The notes: a model not told the origin generated them from the letters alone. 64,000 nt of DNA from Frankineae bacterium MT45 (GCA_900100325.1 LT629697.1:2167423-2231422), one strand, 5' to 3'; numbered from the stretch's first letter, positions 27,475-35,566 are shown. Program-made: numbers and translations.

Positions 27475-27813
27475 ATGTCCGTGCCTGTGTCGATGAGTGG
27501 TTTCCCCGACGTTGCCGATGAACTAGGCGTCATCGTCACCCAAGTTCACCAGCTGGTCCGCGACGGCCAGCTCATCGCCCTCCGCGGTGAGGATGGGGTG
27601 CGCCGGATTCCCGCGGATTTCATCCAGGACGGGGTGATCGTGAAGGGCGTGGTCGGCGTGATCAACGTGCTGCGCGATGCCAAGTTCTCCGACACCGAGA
27701 TCGTGGATTGGCTGCACCGGGAGGATGATTCGCTTCCCGGCACACCGATCCAGGCCCTGCGTGAGAATCGGGGCACCGAGGTGAAGCGCCGGGCCCAGGC
27801 GGCCGGCTACTAA
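27475..27813 (+). CDS. Rv2175c-family DNA-binding protein (PknL substrate type)
   Basis: 112-aa protein with an N-terminal winged helix-turn-helix-like segment (FPDVADELGVIVTQVHQLVR) and a conserved C-terminal domain (KGVVGVINVLRDAKFSD, then EIVDWLHREDDSLPGTP). M. tuberculosis Rv2175c binds DNA and loses binding when phosphorylated by PknL. Position next to the kinase is conserved, so this is probably its substrate. The N-terminal activation-loop target threonine of Rv2175c is not obvious here. Starts ATG 27475. Confidence 0.85.
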   Translation: MSVPVSMSGFPDVADELGVIVTQVHQLVRDGQLIALRGEDGVRRIPADFIQDGVIVKGVVGVINVLRDAKFSDTEIVDWLHREDDSLPGTPIQALRENRGTEVKRRAQAAGY

Positions 27814-27865
27814 ACCGGCTGCGAATCACGCAGGATTCAGGCCAGATTCACGTCGGGCTCGGCAG

Positions 27866-28234
27866 ATGTCGCACTGGCTCTACCTCGCGCTGTTGGCGGC
27901 CTGCCTGATTGCGACGGCCCCACTGGAGATATGGCTGCATACGGGGGTGTTCCGCCGCTGGCGCCGATTGCTGGCCACGCTGCTGCCGGTGCTCCTCATC
28001 TTCGGCGGGTGGGACGTGGTCGCGATCATCGGCGGCGATTGGAGCTACAACGCGCACTTCCTGGTCGGTCTGACGTTGCCCCGCGGGTTGCCGCTTGAGG
28101 AGTTGCTCTTCTTCCTAGTCACGCCCACCTGCGCGATCCTGACGCTGGAGGCCGTCCGCGCCCGGCGCCCTGAGTGGCGAATCGGTGACGAGCCCGTCGA
28201 TCGGGACGAGCAATCAGATGAGGAGTCCCGATGA
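27866..28234 (+). CDS. crtYc: Lycopene cyclase subunit CrtYc-type
   Basis: 122-aa membrane protein with three hydrophobic segments and the lycopene cyclase domain signature PLEELLFFLVTPTCAILTLE. It is the first half of the heterodimeric cyclases of actinobacteria (CrtYc/CrtYd, or CrtYe/CrtYf and LbtA/LbtB in C50 pathways), which close beta- or epsilon-ionone rings on lycopene. Coupled to the next gene by a 4-bp overlap. Ring type and C40 versus C50 substrate cannot be decided from sequence reading. Confidence 0.82.
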   Translation: MSHWLYLALLAACLIATAPLEIWLHTGVFRRWRRLLATLLPVLLIFGGWDVVAIIGGDWSYNAHFLVGLTLPRGLPLEELLFFLVTPTCAILTLEAVRARRPEWRIGDEPVDRDEQSDEESR

Positions 28235-28584
28235 CCTACACGGCGGTTGCCGTGCTGATGGTGGCGGCCGCCGTCGGGCTGGATTGCCTGATTCTTAAGA
28301 CGATTCTCATCCGTCGACGGGCGTTCTGGACCAGCTATGGGATCGTGCTGATCTTCCAGTTGGCCGTGAATGCATTCCTGACCGGCCTGCCGGTGGTGCG
28401 GTACAACCCCAACGAGATCCTGGGCCTGCGGATCGCCTACGCGCCGGTCGAGGATCTGCTCTTCGGGTTCGCGATGATCCTTACAACTCTTGCCATCTGG
28501 GTCTGGCTCGGCGCAGAGCGTGCGCCGCGGCGGGCACGGCGACCCGGGCCCGACGGGGCAGGCCGACGGCGACCCGGGACGTGA
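28231..28584 (+). CDS. crtYd: Lycopene cyclase subunit CrtYd-type
   Basis: 117-aa partner subunit with three hydrophobic helices and the matching motif PVEDLLFGFAMILTT. After the last helix the reading continues into an Arg/Gly/Pro-rich tail (RRARRPGPDG) coded by DNA that is antisense to the end of crtB: the two convergent genes overlap by 104 bp. The tail is probably dispensable. With the preceding gene it forms the cyclase. Confidence 0.8.
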   Translation: MTYTAVAVLMVAAAVGLDCLILKTILIRRRAFWTSYGIVLIFQLAVNAFLTGLPVVRYNPNEILGLRIAYAPVEDLLFGFAMILTTLAIWVWLGAERAPRRARRPGPDGAGRRRPGT

Positions 28585-29410
28585 AGACGTCATAGTCGAC
28601 CCGCTCGATCTGGTCGAGAATCTCGGAGTACAGCGTGAACGCGGTGCGCAGACAATCCTGCGAACTCGGGTGCAGCAGTCCGATCCCGGGTTCTGCCCGC
28701 AGGTAGAGCGTCCGGGCCCGGGCGATCTCGTGAGCCAGCAGGTTGCGGATCGGCTCGTCGACCGTCCGTCGACGTAGCCGCTCGGTGTCGACGCCGAAGA
28801 GCTGCAGGCTCTCCTGGGGCAGGTAGATCCGCCCGCGGTCGAGATCGTCGCCGACGTCACGGATGAAGTTGGTGAGCTGAAAGGCCATCCCGAGGTCGAT
28901 CGCGTACGGTTCGATCTCGTCCCAGCGCTGCTGCGCATCGGCCCGTCCGAGAATGGGCAGCATCTGCAGGCCGATGACGGCCGCCGACCCCCACATGTAG
29001 TCGACCAACTCGTCGTAGGTGGCGTACTGCGTGACCGTCAGATCTGTCCGCATCGACTCGAGAAAGTCGGCGAAGTAGCTGACCGGAATCCGCCAGCGGG
29101 CAACCGTAGCGATCAGCGCCCGGATGAGCGGATCGCTTGAGTCACCCCACTCCAGCTCGCGGAGCACGGTCGAACTCCAGCGCTCGAATCGCGGCGCGGC
29201 GATCTGCGGCGGCAACTCGTCGACGATGTCGTCGGCGTAGCGCGCAAAGCCATAAAGGGCATGCACGTAGGGACGCTTCGCCGCCGGCAGGAGCAGCGTG
29301 GCCAGGTAGAACGTCCGGCCGTGGGCGGCGTTCAGTCGGCGAGCCTGATCGAAGCCACTCCGCTCGATGGGCACACCGATCCCAGCAGCGTCGAGGTCGC
29401 GGCCGAACAT
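28481..29410 (-). CDS. crtB: Phytoene synthase
   Basis: 309-aa squalene/phytoene synthase family enzyme joining two GGPP molecules. Both Asp-rich motifs are visible: YADDIVDE (as FARYADDIVDEL) and NFIRDVGDDLDRGRIYLP. The last ~25 residues (PRRARVAVPAAAHALRRAR) overlap the end of crtYd on the other strand. It begins 4 bp after crtI, and the two are clearly an operon. No GGPP synthase gene lies in the window, so substrate supply must come from elsewhere. Confidence 0.9.
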   Translation of the reverse strand: MFGRDLDAAGIGVPIERSGFDQARRLNAAHGRTFYLATLLLPAAKRPYVHALYGFARYADDIVDELPPQIAAPRFERWSSTVLRELEWGDSSDPLIRALIATVARWRIPVSYFADFLESMRTDLTVTQYATYDELVDYMWGSAAVIGLQMLPILGRADAQQRWDEIEPYAIDLGMAFQLTNFIRDVGDDLDRGRIYLPQESLQLFGVDTERLRRRTVDEPIRNLLAHEIARARTLYLRAEPGIGLLHPSSQDCLRTAFTLYSEILDQIERVDYDVFTSRVAVGLPRRARVAVPAAAHALRRARPRWQEL

Positions 29411-29414
29411 GCAC

Positions 29415-30899
29415 CTATCGTCGCAGAACGCCGCCGTCGATGATTCGCGCCGCGGCCAGTTTCCCGGAGATGAGCACCATCGGAACCCCCACCCCCGGCT
29501 GCGTGTTGGAGCCGCAGAAGAGGACGTTCTCCAGGCCCGGCGCCTGCATTTGGGAGCGGAACGGTCCAGTCTGGGCGAAGGTGTGCGCGGCCGCGAACGG
29601 TGTGCCGTAGGCCAGCCCCTGACGCTGCCAGTCAGCCGGCGTCACCAGGTGCGAGACTTCGATCCCGGATCCGAAACCGGTGAACCCGCGCTCCTCAAGC
29701 GTCTGGATCATCTGCTCGCGGTAGCTCGCCGACAACTCGTCCCACCGCAGCGGTGCGGCCTGCTGCAGATTGGGGGTGGGAAAGAGCACGAAGTGGGTGT
29801 GTCGTCCGGGCGGGGCCAGCGACGGGTCGCTCAGCGACGGCGTGCTGACGAGTATCGACGGGTCGCTCATCAGCTGGCCGCGGTTGATGATCTCGTCGAA
29901 GGTGCGCTCCCAGGCCGCGCCGAAGCTGATCACGTGGTGGGTGGTGTCCGGCGGTGGAGGCGTCCGAGTTCCGACGTGCAGAACGACGCAGGAGGGGGAG
30001 TAGCGGACCCGGGCCAGTCGCCGGGGTGGAGTCGTGGTGAGCAGGCTCTGGTACGCCTGCGGCAGGTCGGCGTTGATGAGCACGGTCGAGGCGGCGATCC
30101 GCTCACCACCGCTGGTGTGCACCGCGCTGGCCCGCCCGCTGTGCGTCTCGATTCGCTCCACCTCGGTGTCGTAGCGCAGCGTCACGCCATGTTTGGCCGC
30201 GGCGGCAGCCATGGCATACGGGAGGGCGTGCATTCCCCCGGTCGGGGCGTAGACGCCGTTGACGCTGTCCATGAAGCTGATCACCGCATAGAGCGCCAGC
30301 GCCTGAGCGGGGGCAACACCGGCGTAGAGGGCCTGGAAGGTGAAGAGGCGCTGCAGGCGCTCGTCGCGCATGAATCGCCCGACCTTGGGCGCCAGACGCC
30401 CCATTCCGCCGAGCCGCAGTAGCTCGAACATCCCGGGATTGACGAGTGAACGCAGGGTGCTGACGTCACGATCGATGAAGTTGGGGAGTTCGATCCGGTA
30501 CAGCCGCCGCAGGAAGTCGACGTAGCGCAGGTAGCCCGTGGCGTCGGTGGCCGAACAGAGATCGCCGATCAGATCGGCCATCCGCTGGGGATCGCTGAGG
30601 ACGTCGATGGTCGACCCGTCATGGAAGCGCGCCCGGTACGCGGGATCGAGTCGGGTCAGCGTCAGCCAGTCGGAGAGGTTCTCACCGACGGCGGCGAAGG
30701 CGTCGGAGATGAGTTCCGGCATGGTCAGCACAGATGGGCCGGTGTCGAAGGTGTATCCGGAGTGGTGGAGCACGCCGGCCCGCCCGCCCGGGCCGTCCGC
30801 CCGCTCCAGGACGGTGACCTCGCGGCCGGCTCCGGCGAGATGCAGGGCCGCGGAGAGGCCGCCCAACCCGGCGCCGACGATCACGACAGGGGCGCTCAT
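29415..30899 (-). CDS. crtI: Phytoene desaturase
   Basis: 494-aa FAD-dependent desaturase converting phytoene to lycopene or an intermediate. N-terminal dinucleotide fold VIVGAGLGGLSAALHLAGAG, then DGPGGRAG and FDTGPSVLTMP; the C-terminal carotenoid oxidoreductase signature is GLENVLFCGSNTQPGVGVPM. I begin at ATG 30899 just before the Rossmann strand; the frame is open slightly further upstream but that would overlap the divergent metF promoter. Divergent from metF by 38 bp. Confidence 0.92.
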   Translation of the reverse strand: MSAPVVIVGAGLGGLSAALHLAGAGREVTVLERADGPGGRAGVLHHSGYTFDTGPSVLTMPELISDAFAAVGENLSDWLTLTRLDPAYRARFHDGSTIDVLSDPQRMADLIGDLCSATDATGYLRYVDFLRRLYRIELPNFIDRDVSTLRSLVNPGMFELLRLGGMGRLAPKVGRFMRDERLQRLFTFQALYAGVAPAQALALYAVISFMDSVNGVYAPTGGMHALPYAMAAAAAKHGVTLRYDTEVERIETHSGRASAVHTSGGERIAASTVLINADLPQAYQSLLTTTPPRRLARVRYSPSCVVLHVGTRTPPPPDTTHHVISFGAAWERTFDEIINRGQLMSDPSILVSTPSLSDPSLAPPGRHTHFVLFPTPNLQQAAPLRWDELSASYREQMIQTLEERGFTGFGSGIEVSHLVTPADWQRQGLAYGTPFAAAHTFAQTGPFRSQMQAPGLENVLFCGSNTQPGVGVPMVLISGKLAAARIIDGGVLRR

Positions 30900-30925
30900 A
30901 CGTCCAGCCTGCCATCCGTCGCCGC

Positions 30926-30931
30926 TAAGCT
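30926..30931 (+). promoter_or_regulatory. Candidate -10 of a leaderless metF transcript
   Basis: TAAGCT sits 6 bp before the metF ATG within a 38-bp divergent gap, so a start site at or next to the A of the ATG is expected. No ribosome binding site precedes metF and no clear -35 was found. Confidence 0.35.
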
Positions 30932-30937
30932 TGCCCA

Positions 30938-31828
30938 ATGGTTCGCACAGTACGAGAGGCGCTCAGCACTTCGGAGCCGACGATCTCCTTTGAATTCTTT
31001 CCACCGAAGACGGCCGAAGACGAGCGCGTGCTGTGGAACACGATTCGCACCCTGGAGAGTCTCAAGCCGTCCTTCGTCTCGGTGACCTACGGCGCCGGCG
31101 GCTCCAACCGCGATCGCACGATCGAGATAACCGAGCGGATCGCCAGCGACACGACGCTGCTCCCGGTCGCGCATCTCACCGCGGTGGACCACTCGATCGC
31201 CGAACTCCGCGAGATCGTCGGGCGCTTCGCCGACGCTGGAATATCGAACCTCCTCGCGCTGCGCGGTGACCCGCCAGGCGCCGATCCGATGGCGGAGTGG
31301 AGTGCGCACCCGGAGGGTCTGAGCTACGGACATGAGTTGGTGACGCTGCTGCGTGAACTCGGCGACTTCTGCGTCGGGGTGGCCGCATTCCCCTTCAAAC
31401 ACCCGAGATCGTCCTCGGTCGAGGAGGACACCCGCCGCTTCGTCGAGAAGTGCCAGGCCGGGGCCGACTACGCGATCACGCAGATGTTCTTCGACGTCGA
31501 CGACTACCTGAGACTGCGGGATCGGGTGCTGGCCGCCGGCAGTGACATCCCGATCATCGCCGGGGTGATGCCGGTGACCGCGATCGGCACCATTGCCCGC
31601 TCCGAGCAGCTCTCCGGCGCGCCGTTCCCACGAGCCCTCGCTGAGAAGTTCGAGCGCATCGCCGATGACAAGAAGGCGGTACGTGACCTTGGCATTGCCG
31701 AGACGTCGACGATGGTGCAGCGACTGCTCGATGAGGGCGTGCCGGGGATCCATTTCATCACCTTCAACCGCTCGACGGCCACCCGCGAGGTCTGGAGCAA
31801 TCTGGGCCTCGCGGTGCCGGCCAGCTAG
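30938..31828 (+). CDS. metF: 5,10-methylenetetrahydrofolate reductase
   Basis: 296-aa MTHFR: FAD enzyme making 5-methyl-THF for methionine synthesis. Conserved pieces are [14 protein letters not shown] near the N-terminus (catalytic Glu), [38 protein letters not shown] and [11 protein letters not shown]. It lies where M. tuberculosis has Rv2172c. The gene ends in PAS-stop and the coding 3' end, including the stop codon, is duplicated just downstream as a 15-bp tandem repeat. Confidence 0.92.
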   Translation: MVRTVREALSTSEPTISFEFFPPKTAEDERVLWNTIRTLESLKPSFVSVTYGAGGSNRDRTIEITERIASDTTLLPVAHLTAVDHSIAELREIVGRFADAGISNLLALRGDPPGADPMAEWSAHPEGLSYGHELVTLLRELGDFCVGVAAFPFKHPRSSSVEEDTRRFVEKCQAGADYAITQMFFDVDDYLRLRDRVLAAGSDIPIIAGVMPVTAIGTIARSEQLSGAPFPRALAEKFERIADDKKAVRDLGIAETSTMVQRLLDEGVPGIHFITFNRSTATREVWSNLGLAVPAS

Positions 31829-31850
31829 TTGCCGGCCAGCTAGTTGCCGG
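31816..31850 (+). repeat. 15-bp tandem duplication containing the metF stop codon
   Basis: GCCGGCCAGCTAGTT occurs at 31816-31830 and 31831-31845, followed by a partial third copy GCCGG. The first TAG ends metF. The copy and the following GCTGGC can pair with GCCAGC as a weak 6-bp hairpin that may help terminate metF against the convergent GNAT gene. Confidence 0.8.
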
Positions 31851-31872
31851 CTGGCGTAACGGCCCGCTGACT

Positions 31873-32457
31873 TCAGCTGTCGGCGAGCAGCGGCAGCCGG
31901 GCGCCCAAGACGGCGAACGGGCGGGCGTCGCCCGGGAATAGGTAGCTACGGGCCAGGTCGACGAACCCGACCGACCGGTACAGGCGAAATGCGCGGGTGT
32001 TCGCGTCCGGTGTCGAGAGCAGGATCGAGCGCTGCGGCAGCGTCCGGCAGAGATCGAGCAGTAATTCACGGCCGATTCCAAGCCCCTGGGCCTCCGGAAC
32101 GACGTGCATCTCCGACAGCTCGAAGGCGTCGACCATCCACTCCGCCCGAAGGTCGGCGCGCACCGCACGGTGCACCAGGTCGTGCCACCACTGCCCCGGA
32201 CGGGTGGTGTAGCCGTAGCCGAAGCCCAGCGGCCGGCCGTTCGGGTCAAGCGCCACGCGAACGTCGAATCCGGCGTTAGCGATGTGCCGGCGTGCGGTGT
32301 CGGCCCGGTAGCCGGCGGCCGAGGGTGGATAGCCCATGGCGCGGGCGTAGATGACCATCAGCTCATAGACATTCGCGGCGAACTGCTCAGGGGTCCAGGT
32401 GACGATTCGGGCGGCGCGCGGCGAACTCGCCGGTGCTGCGCTCGAAGGCTCGGCCAT
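31873..32457 (-). CDS. GNAT family N-acetyltransferase (Rv2170-type)
   Basis: About 194 aa. The acetyl-CoA loop is VPEAQGLGIGRELL within the strand ELSEMHVVPE; the C-terminal part has STPDANTRAFRLYRSVGFVDLA, the standard GNAT ending. A conserved N-terminal helical region (FAANVYELMVIYARAMGYPP) precedes it, as in Rv2170, which occupies the same neighbourhood next to metF. Substrate not readable. Start is ambiguous between ATG 32457 and GTG 32478; neither has a strong ribosome binding site, and I prefer the ATG. Confidence 0.78.
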   Translation of the reverse strand: MAEPSSAAPASSPRAARIVTWTPEQFAANVYELMVIYARAMGYPPSAAGYRADTARRHIANAGFDVRVALDPNGRPLGFGYGYTTRPGQWWHDLVHRAVRADLRAEWMVDAFELSEMHVVPEAQGLGIGRELLLDLCRTLPQRSILLSTPDANTRAFRLYRSVGFVDLARSYLFPGDARPFAVLGARLPLLADS

Positions 32458-32535
32458 CCCGACAGGATAGGCCAGCACGGTCCATCACGCCGGTAGCGGC
32501 GCTCGCACCGAGGGAGTCCGGGCTGCTGCGACGGT

Positions 32536-33273
32536 CTAGGTGTGCAGCCCGCACTCGGTCTTGGTCAACCCGGCCCAGCGTCCGGCCCGGGCGTCCTCAC
32601 CCTCGAGCAGGCGGCGGGTGCAGGGAGCACACCCGACCGACCCGTAGCCGTCGAAGAGCAGCGGATTGACGAGCACGCCATTGTCGGCGATGTAGCGCTG
32701 CACGTCGTCCTCGGTCCAGGCGGCGATCGGGTTGAGCTTCACCATCGAACGCTTGGCGTCCCACTCGACCACCCGGACATCGTGTCGGGTGCTCGCCTCG
32801 TCCCGGCGCAGCCCCGAGGCCCAGGCCGTGTACGGCTCCAGCGCATCGGCCAGCGGGGCAACCTTACGCATGGCGCAGCAGAGATCGGGGTCGCGTTCGT
32901 ACAGGCAGGGGCCGAACTCGGCATCCTGCTCGGCGACTGTGCGCTTCGGGGTCACAGTGATGAGGTTCAGTTGCATGGTGGCGGCGACGGCATCGCGGGT
33001 GCCGATCGTCTCGGCGAAGTGGTAGCCGGTATCGAGGAACACAACATCGACTCCGGGGGCCACGGATGCCGCCAGGTGGGGGAGAACGGCGTCAGCCATC
33101 GACGAGGCGACGCACCATTTCGAGCCGAACTGCTCCGCGGCCCAGGCCAGGATCTCGGTAGCCGGTGCCGCGTCGAGCTCGTCACCGGCCCGCGCGGCGA
33201 GAGCGGCCAGTCGGGTCTGCTCGTCGAGATCGGCGTCGGTGGTGGCGCTGTTCCTGCTGTCGGTGGCCGTCAT
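32536..33273 (-). CDS. cysH: Assimilatory adenylyl-sulfate reductase CysH ([4Fe-4S] type)
   Basis: 245-aa thioredoxin-dependent reductase producing sulfite. The paired cysteines CCAMRK and CAPC bind the [4Fe-4S] cluster that marks APS (rather than PAPS) reductases; the C-terminal catalytic cysteine is in TKTECGLHT. PP-loop-like substrate elements (FLDTGYHF, SGLRRDEASTR) are in place. It is the third gene of a sir-zinc ribbon-cysH operon, starting with a 4-bp overlap with the previous gene. Confidence 0.9.
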   Translation of the reverse strand: MTATDSRNSATTDADLDEQTRLAALAARAGDELDAAPATEILAWAAEQFGSKWCVASSMADAVLPHLAASVAPGVDVVFLDTGYHFAETIGTRDAVAATMQLNLITVTPKRTVAEQDAEFGPCLYERDPDLCCAMRKVAPLADALEPYTAWASGLRRDEASTRHDVRVVEWDAKRSMVKLNPIAAWTEDDVQRYIADNGVLVNPLLFDGYGSVGCAPCTRRLLEGEDARAGRWAGLTKTECGLHT

Positions 33274-33491
33274 TGCCCATCCTCACTGCTCGTCTGCACC
33301 GGTGCCGCTCGCTCTTCGGCCCGCTGGTCGGGCTGCACGTCTTCGGTCCAGTCCCGTGCGATGCCGATGTAGCCGAGCCGGAAGACTCGCCGACACGAAC
33401 CGCAGCGCCATTCGCCGTGCTTCTCGCCGAAGGGACGCAGGTCCTCGTCACCGCAGTACGGACAGTAGAACGGCGCGGCCCGTTCACTCAT
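33270..33491 (-). CDS. Small zinc-ribbon protein between sir and cysH
   Basis: 73-aa protein with two CxxC knuckles, FYCPYCGDE and WRCGSCRRVF, followed by FRLGYIGIARDW and an acidic tail. It is tightly coupled: 37 bp after the sulfite reductase and overlapping cysH by 4 bp (ATGA). Such a protein could deliver or insert metal, act as a rubredoxin-like carrier, or bind RNA or protein; the sequence does not decide. The start is ATG 33491, since the upstream open frame lies inside the reductase gene. Confidence 0.75.
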   Translation of the reverse strand: MSERAAPFYCPYCGDEDLRPFGEKHGEWRCGSCRRVFRLGYIGIARDWTEDVQPDQRAEERAAPVQTSSEDGQ

Positions 33492-33528
33492 TCCGAAATC
33501 CGGGATATTCCAGCCGCGAGGTGTCGGG

Positions 33529-35181
33529 TCACAGCAGCCAGTCTTCCTCGGCCCGGGCCACATAGGTGGCGAATGACTCGCCCTCCGTGCGGCGCTGGAC
33601 GTACCCGCGCAGCACCCGCTCGGCATATTCGGGCGCCTCGGCGGCGGTTACCTTCAGTCCCCGGAACTTGCGGCCGAAGGCGGCCTCGGAGCCCAGTTGC
33701 CCACCCAGGTGCACCTGGAAGGCCTCGACGTCACCCTCGTCACCCTTCTGCACGATTCCCTTGAAGCCGATGTCGGCGATCTGGAATCGGGCACACGAGT
33801 TCGGGCAGCCGTTGACGTTGATGGTGATCGGTGTGTCGAAGTCGGGCATGCGCTCTTCGAGCTCGGTGCGGATGATCTCGGCCCGGCCCTTGGTCTCGAC
33901 GAGGGCCAGCTTGCAGAACTCGATGCCCGTGCAGGCCATGGTTCCGCGGTGGAAGACGCTCGGGCGGGCAGAGAGCCCCAGTTCGGCCAGTTCGTCGGCG
34001 ACGGCCGCGCCCTGCTCGGGGTCGACGTCGAGGACGACCAGTCCCTGCTGCGGGGTGAGGCGGACCCGCCCACCGTCGGCCAGCCCCTCACGCTTGGCCA
34101 GGGCGGCGACGGCCTGCATGGCCGAGCCCGAGGTACGGCCGGCCTTGGTGGTGGCTCCGACGCTCACCCGGCCGTTCGTCTGGTTCTCGATGCCGACGTG
34201 GTCGCGGTGCGAGGGCGACTTCCCCGGCGGCGGACCGTCGGGGAGGGCGCGCTTGAGGTACTCCGACTCCAGCACCTCACGGAACTTCTCCGGCCCCCAG
34301 TCGGCGACCAGGAACTTCAAACGGGCGTGGTTGCGGGAACGGCGATAGCCGTAGTCGCGGAAGATCGACGCCACGCCGGCCCACACCTCGGTGACCTCGT
34401 CGGGGCGCACGAAGACGCCGAGGCGCTGGGCGAACATCGGGTTGGTGGAGAGGCCGCCGCCGACCCACAGGTCATAACCGGGGGCTCCGTCCGGGCCGAT
34501 CACTCCGACGAAGGAGACGTCGTTGATCTCGTGGTTGGTGCAGTGCCGCGAGCAGCCGGTGATCGAGGTCTTGAACTTGCGGGGCAGATTCGAGAAGGCC
34601 GGGTCGCCGACGTACTTGGCCACGGTCTCGCGCAGCTGCGCAGCGGCGTCCAGCACGGAGTCCTCGGCGACGCCCTCCAGCGGGCAGCCGAGCATGACCC
34701 GGGGGGTGTCACCGCAGGCCTCGGTGGTGTTGAGGCCGACCGCCTCGAGGCGACGCCAGATCTCCGGCACGTCCTCAATTCGGATCCAGTGCAGCTGGAT
34801 GTTCTGGCGGTCGGTGATATCGGCCACATCCCGGCCGAACTCGGTGGAGATCTCGCCGATCACCTGCAGCTGCTCGGAGGTGGTCGCACCGCCATCGGTA
34901 CGGATGCGCATCATGAAGAACTCGTCTTCGAGCTCCTCCGGTTCCAGGATGGCCGTCCGACCGCCGGGGATTCCCGGGCGACGCTGGGTGTAGAGGCCGT
35001 ACCAGCGCAGACGCCCGCGCAGATCGGCCGCGTCGATCCCGGCGAATCCGGTGTGCTGATAGATGTCGAGGACGCGTTGACGGACCAGAAGCCCGTCGTT
35101 GTCGCGCTTGCTGCGCTCATTTGGATTCAGCGGCTCGCGGTATCCCAGCGCCCATTGACCCTGTCCTCGGCGCACGGCCAT
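33529..35181 (-). CDS. sirA: Ferredoxin-dependent assimilatory sulfite reductase
   Basis: 550-aa siroheme/[4Fe-4S] reductase taking sulfite to sulfide with six electrons. Two nitrite/sulfite reductase ferredoxin-like half domains are visible, with the siroheme-basic pattern TGCSRHCTNHE and cluster cysteines in MACTGIEFC and NGCPNSCAR. WYGLYTQRRPG and EACGDTPR fit the Tyr-Cys pair known in M. tuberculosis SirA/NirA. ATG 35181 follows GAGAGGAACC; a longer in-frame start exists upstream but has a poorer site. Divergent from the cysC operon. Confidence 0.9.
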   Translation of the reverse strand: MAVRRGQGQWALGYREPLNPNERSKRDNDGLLVRQRVLDIYQHTGFAGIDAADLRGRLRWYGLYTQRRPGIPGGRTAILEPEELEDEFFMMRIRTDGGATTSEQLQVIGEISTEFGRDVADITDRQNIQLHWIRIEDVPEIWRRLEAVGLNTTEACGDTPRVMLGCPLEGVAEDSVLDAAAQLRETVAKYVGDPAFSNLPRKFKTSITGCSRHCTNHEINDVSFVGVIGPDGAPGYDLWVGGGLSTNPMFAQRLGVFVRPDEVTEVWAGVASIFRDYGYRRSRNHARLKFLVADWGPEKFREVLESEYLKRALPDGPPPGKSPSHRDHVGIENQTNGRVSVGATTKAGRTSGSAMQAVAALAKREGLADGGRVRLTPQQGLVVLDVDPEQGAAVADELAELGLSARPSVFHRGTMACTGIEFCKLALVETKGRAEIIRTELEERMPDFDTPITINVNGCPNSCARFQIADIGFKGIVQKGDEGDVEAFQVHLGGQLGSEAAFGRKFRGLKVTAAEAPEYAERVLRGYVQRRTEGESFATYVARAEEDWLL

Positions 35182-35430
35182 GCAAAGGTTCCTCTCGTGG
35201 ATGTCGGTGACGACGTTTCGAGCCGGCCGTGCCTGAGCTGGCGGCTGCATTGGCGACTAAGTCTGCACTGCCGCAGCTGCATCAAGATCGGAAGGACTGG
35301 TGCGGGTGACGCAACAGCGGATGCAGTGGAAGCTGCGAATCCGACCCGGTGAGCCTGCAGTGACCGGGGAAGAGCGTTACATACGTTACGCCGCTGGCCC
35401 AACTGCGCGAGCGTATGAGACGATTAGCTC

Positions 35431-35508
35431 ATGTTCACCGTCCTGCTCGTCGCCCGCCTGCACGTAGATCTGCAGCGCGTGACCAGCGCGGCGTGTCTGA
35501 TGTCCTGA
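35431..35508 (+). CDS. Sulfur-operon leader peptide
   Basis: A 25-codon frame reads MFTVLLVARLHVDLQRVTSA then ACLMS. The RLHVDLQRVTSAAC core matches the short 'putative leader peptides' that precede sulfur assimilation operons in actinobacteria (consensus around R-x-HVDL-x-R-x-x-SA-x-C). Its cysteine codon is fourth from the stop, where ribosome slowing on low Cys-tRNA would affect the RNA that follows. Two bases after the stop a 9-bp stem begins. No strong ribosome binding site is visible, so it may be leaderless. It precedes cysC by 177 bp. Confidence 0.75.
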   Translation: MFTVLLVARLHVDLQRVTSAACLMS

Positions 35509-35510
35509 CT

Positions 35511-35566
35511 GATCGGTTCCCCGAGCGGTCTCGCTGCCCTCTGCGGTAGGCGATGACGGACCGATC
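35511..35566 (+). promoter_or_regulatory. Long-range hairpin after the leader peptide (possible attenuator)
   Basis: GATCGGTTC (35511-35519) pairs with GGACCGATC (35558-35566) to make a 9-bp stem with one G-U pair; the 38-nt loop is itself GC-rich. Its left arm begins 2 nt after the leader stop, where a ribosome stalled at the Cys codon or terminating would cover it. This fits cysteine-responsive attenuation of cysC-cysD-cysN, which is inference from layout. Confidence 0.45.

Noticed and set aside
31816-31850. Insertion-sequence footprint (target duplication) after metF
   Set aside because: The 15-bp copies are directly adjacent with nothing between them, so simple slippage explains them; excision scars usually leave other bases.
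33774-33850. Possible frameshift or degraded gene in the sir/cysH region because many frames are open
   Set aside because: The sulfite reductase reads continuously with all cluster cysteines; the other frames are shadows.
33697-35352. 551-codon plus-strand open frame antisense to the sulfite reductase
   Set aside because: It is a GC-driven shadow frame: rich in Gly, Asp, Arg and Leu without motifs, while the opposite strand encodes full-length sulfite reductase.
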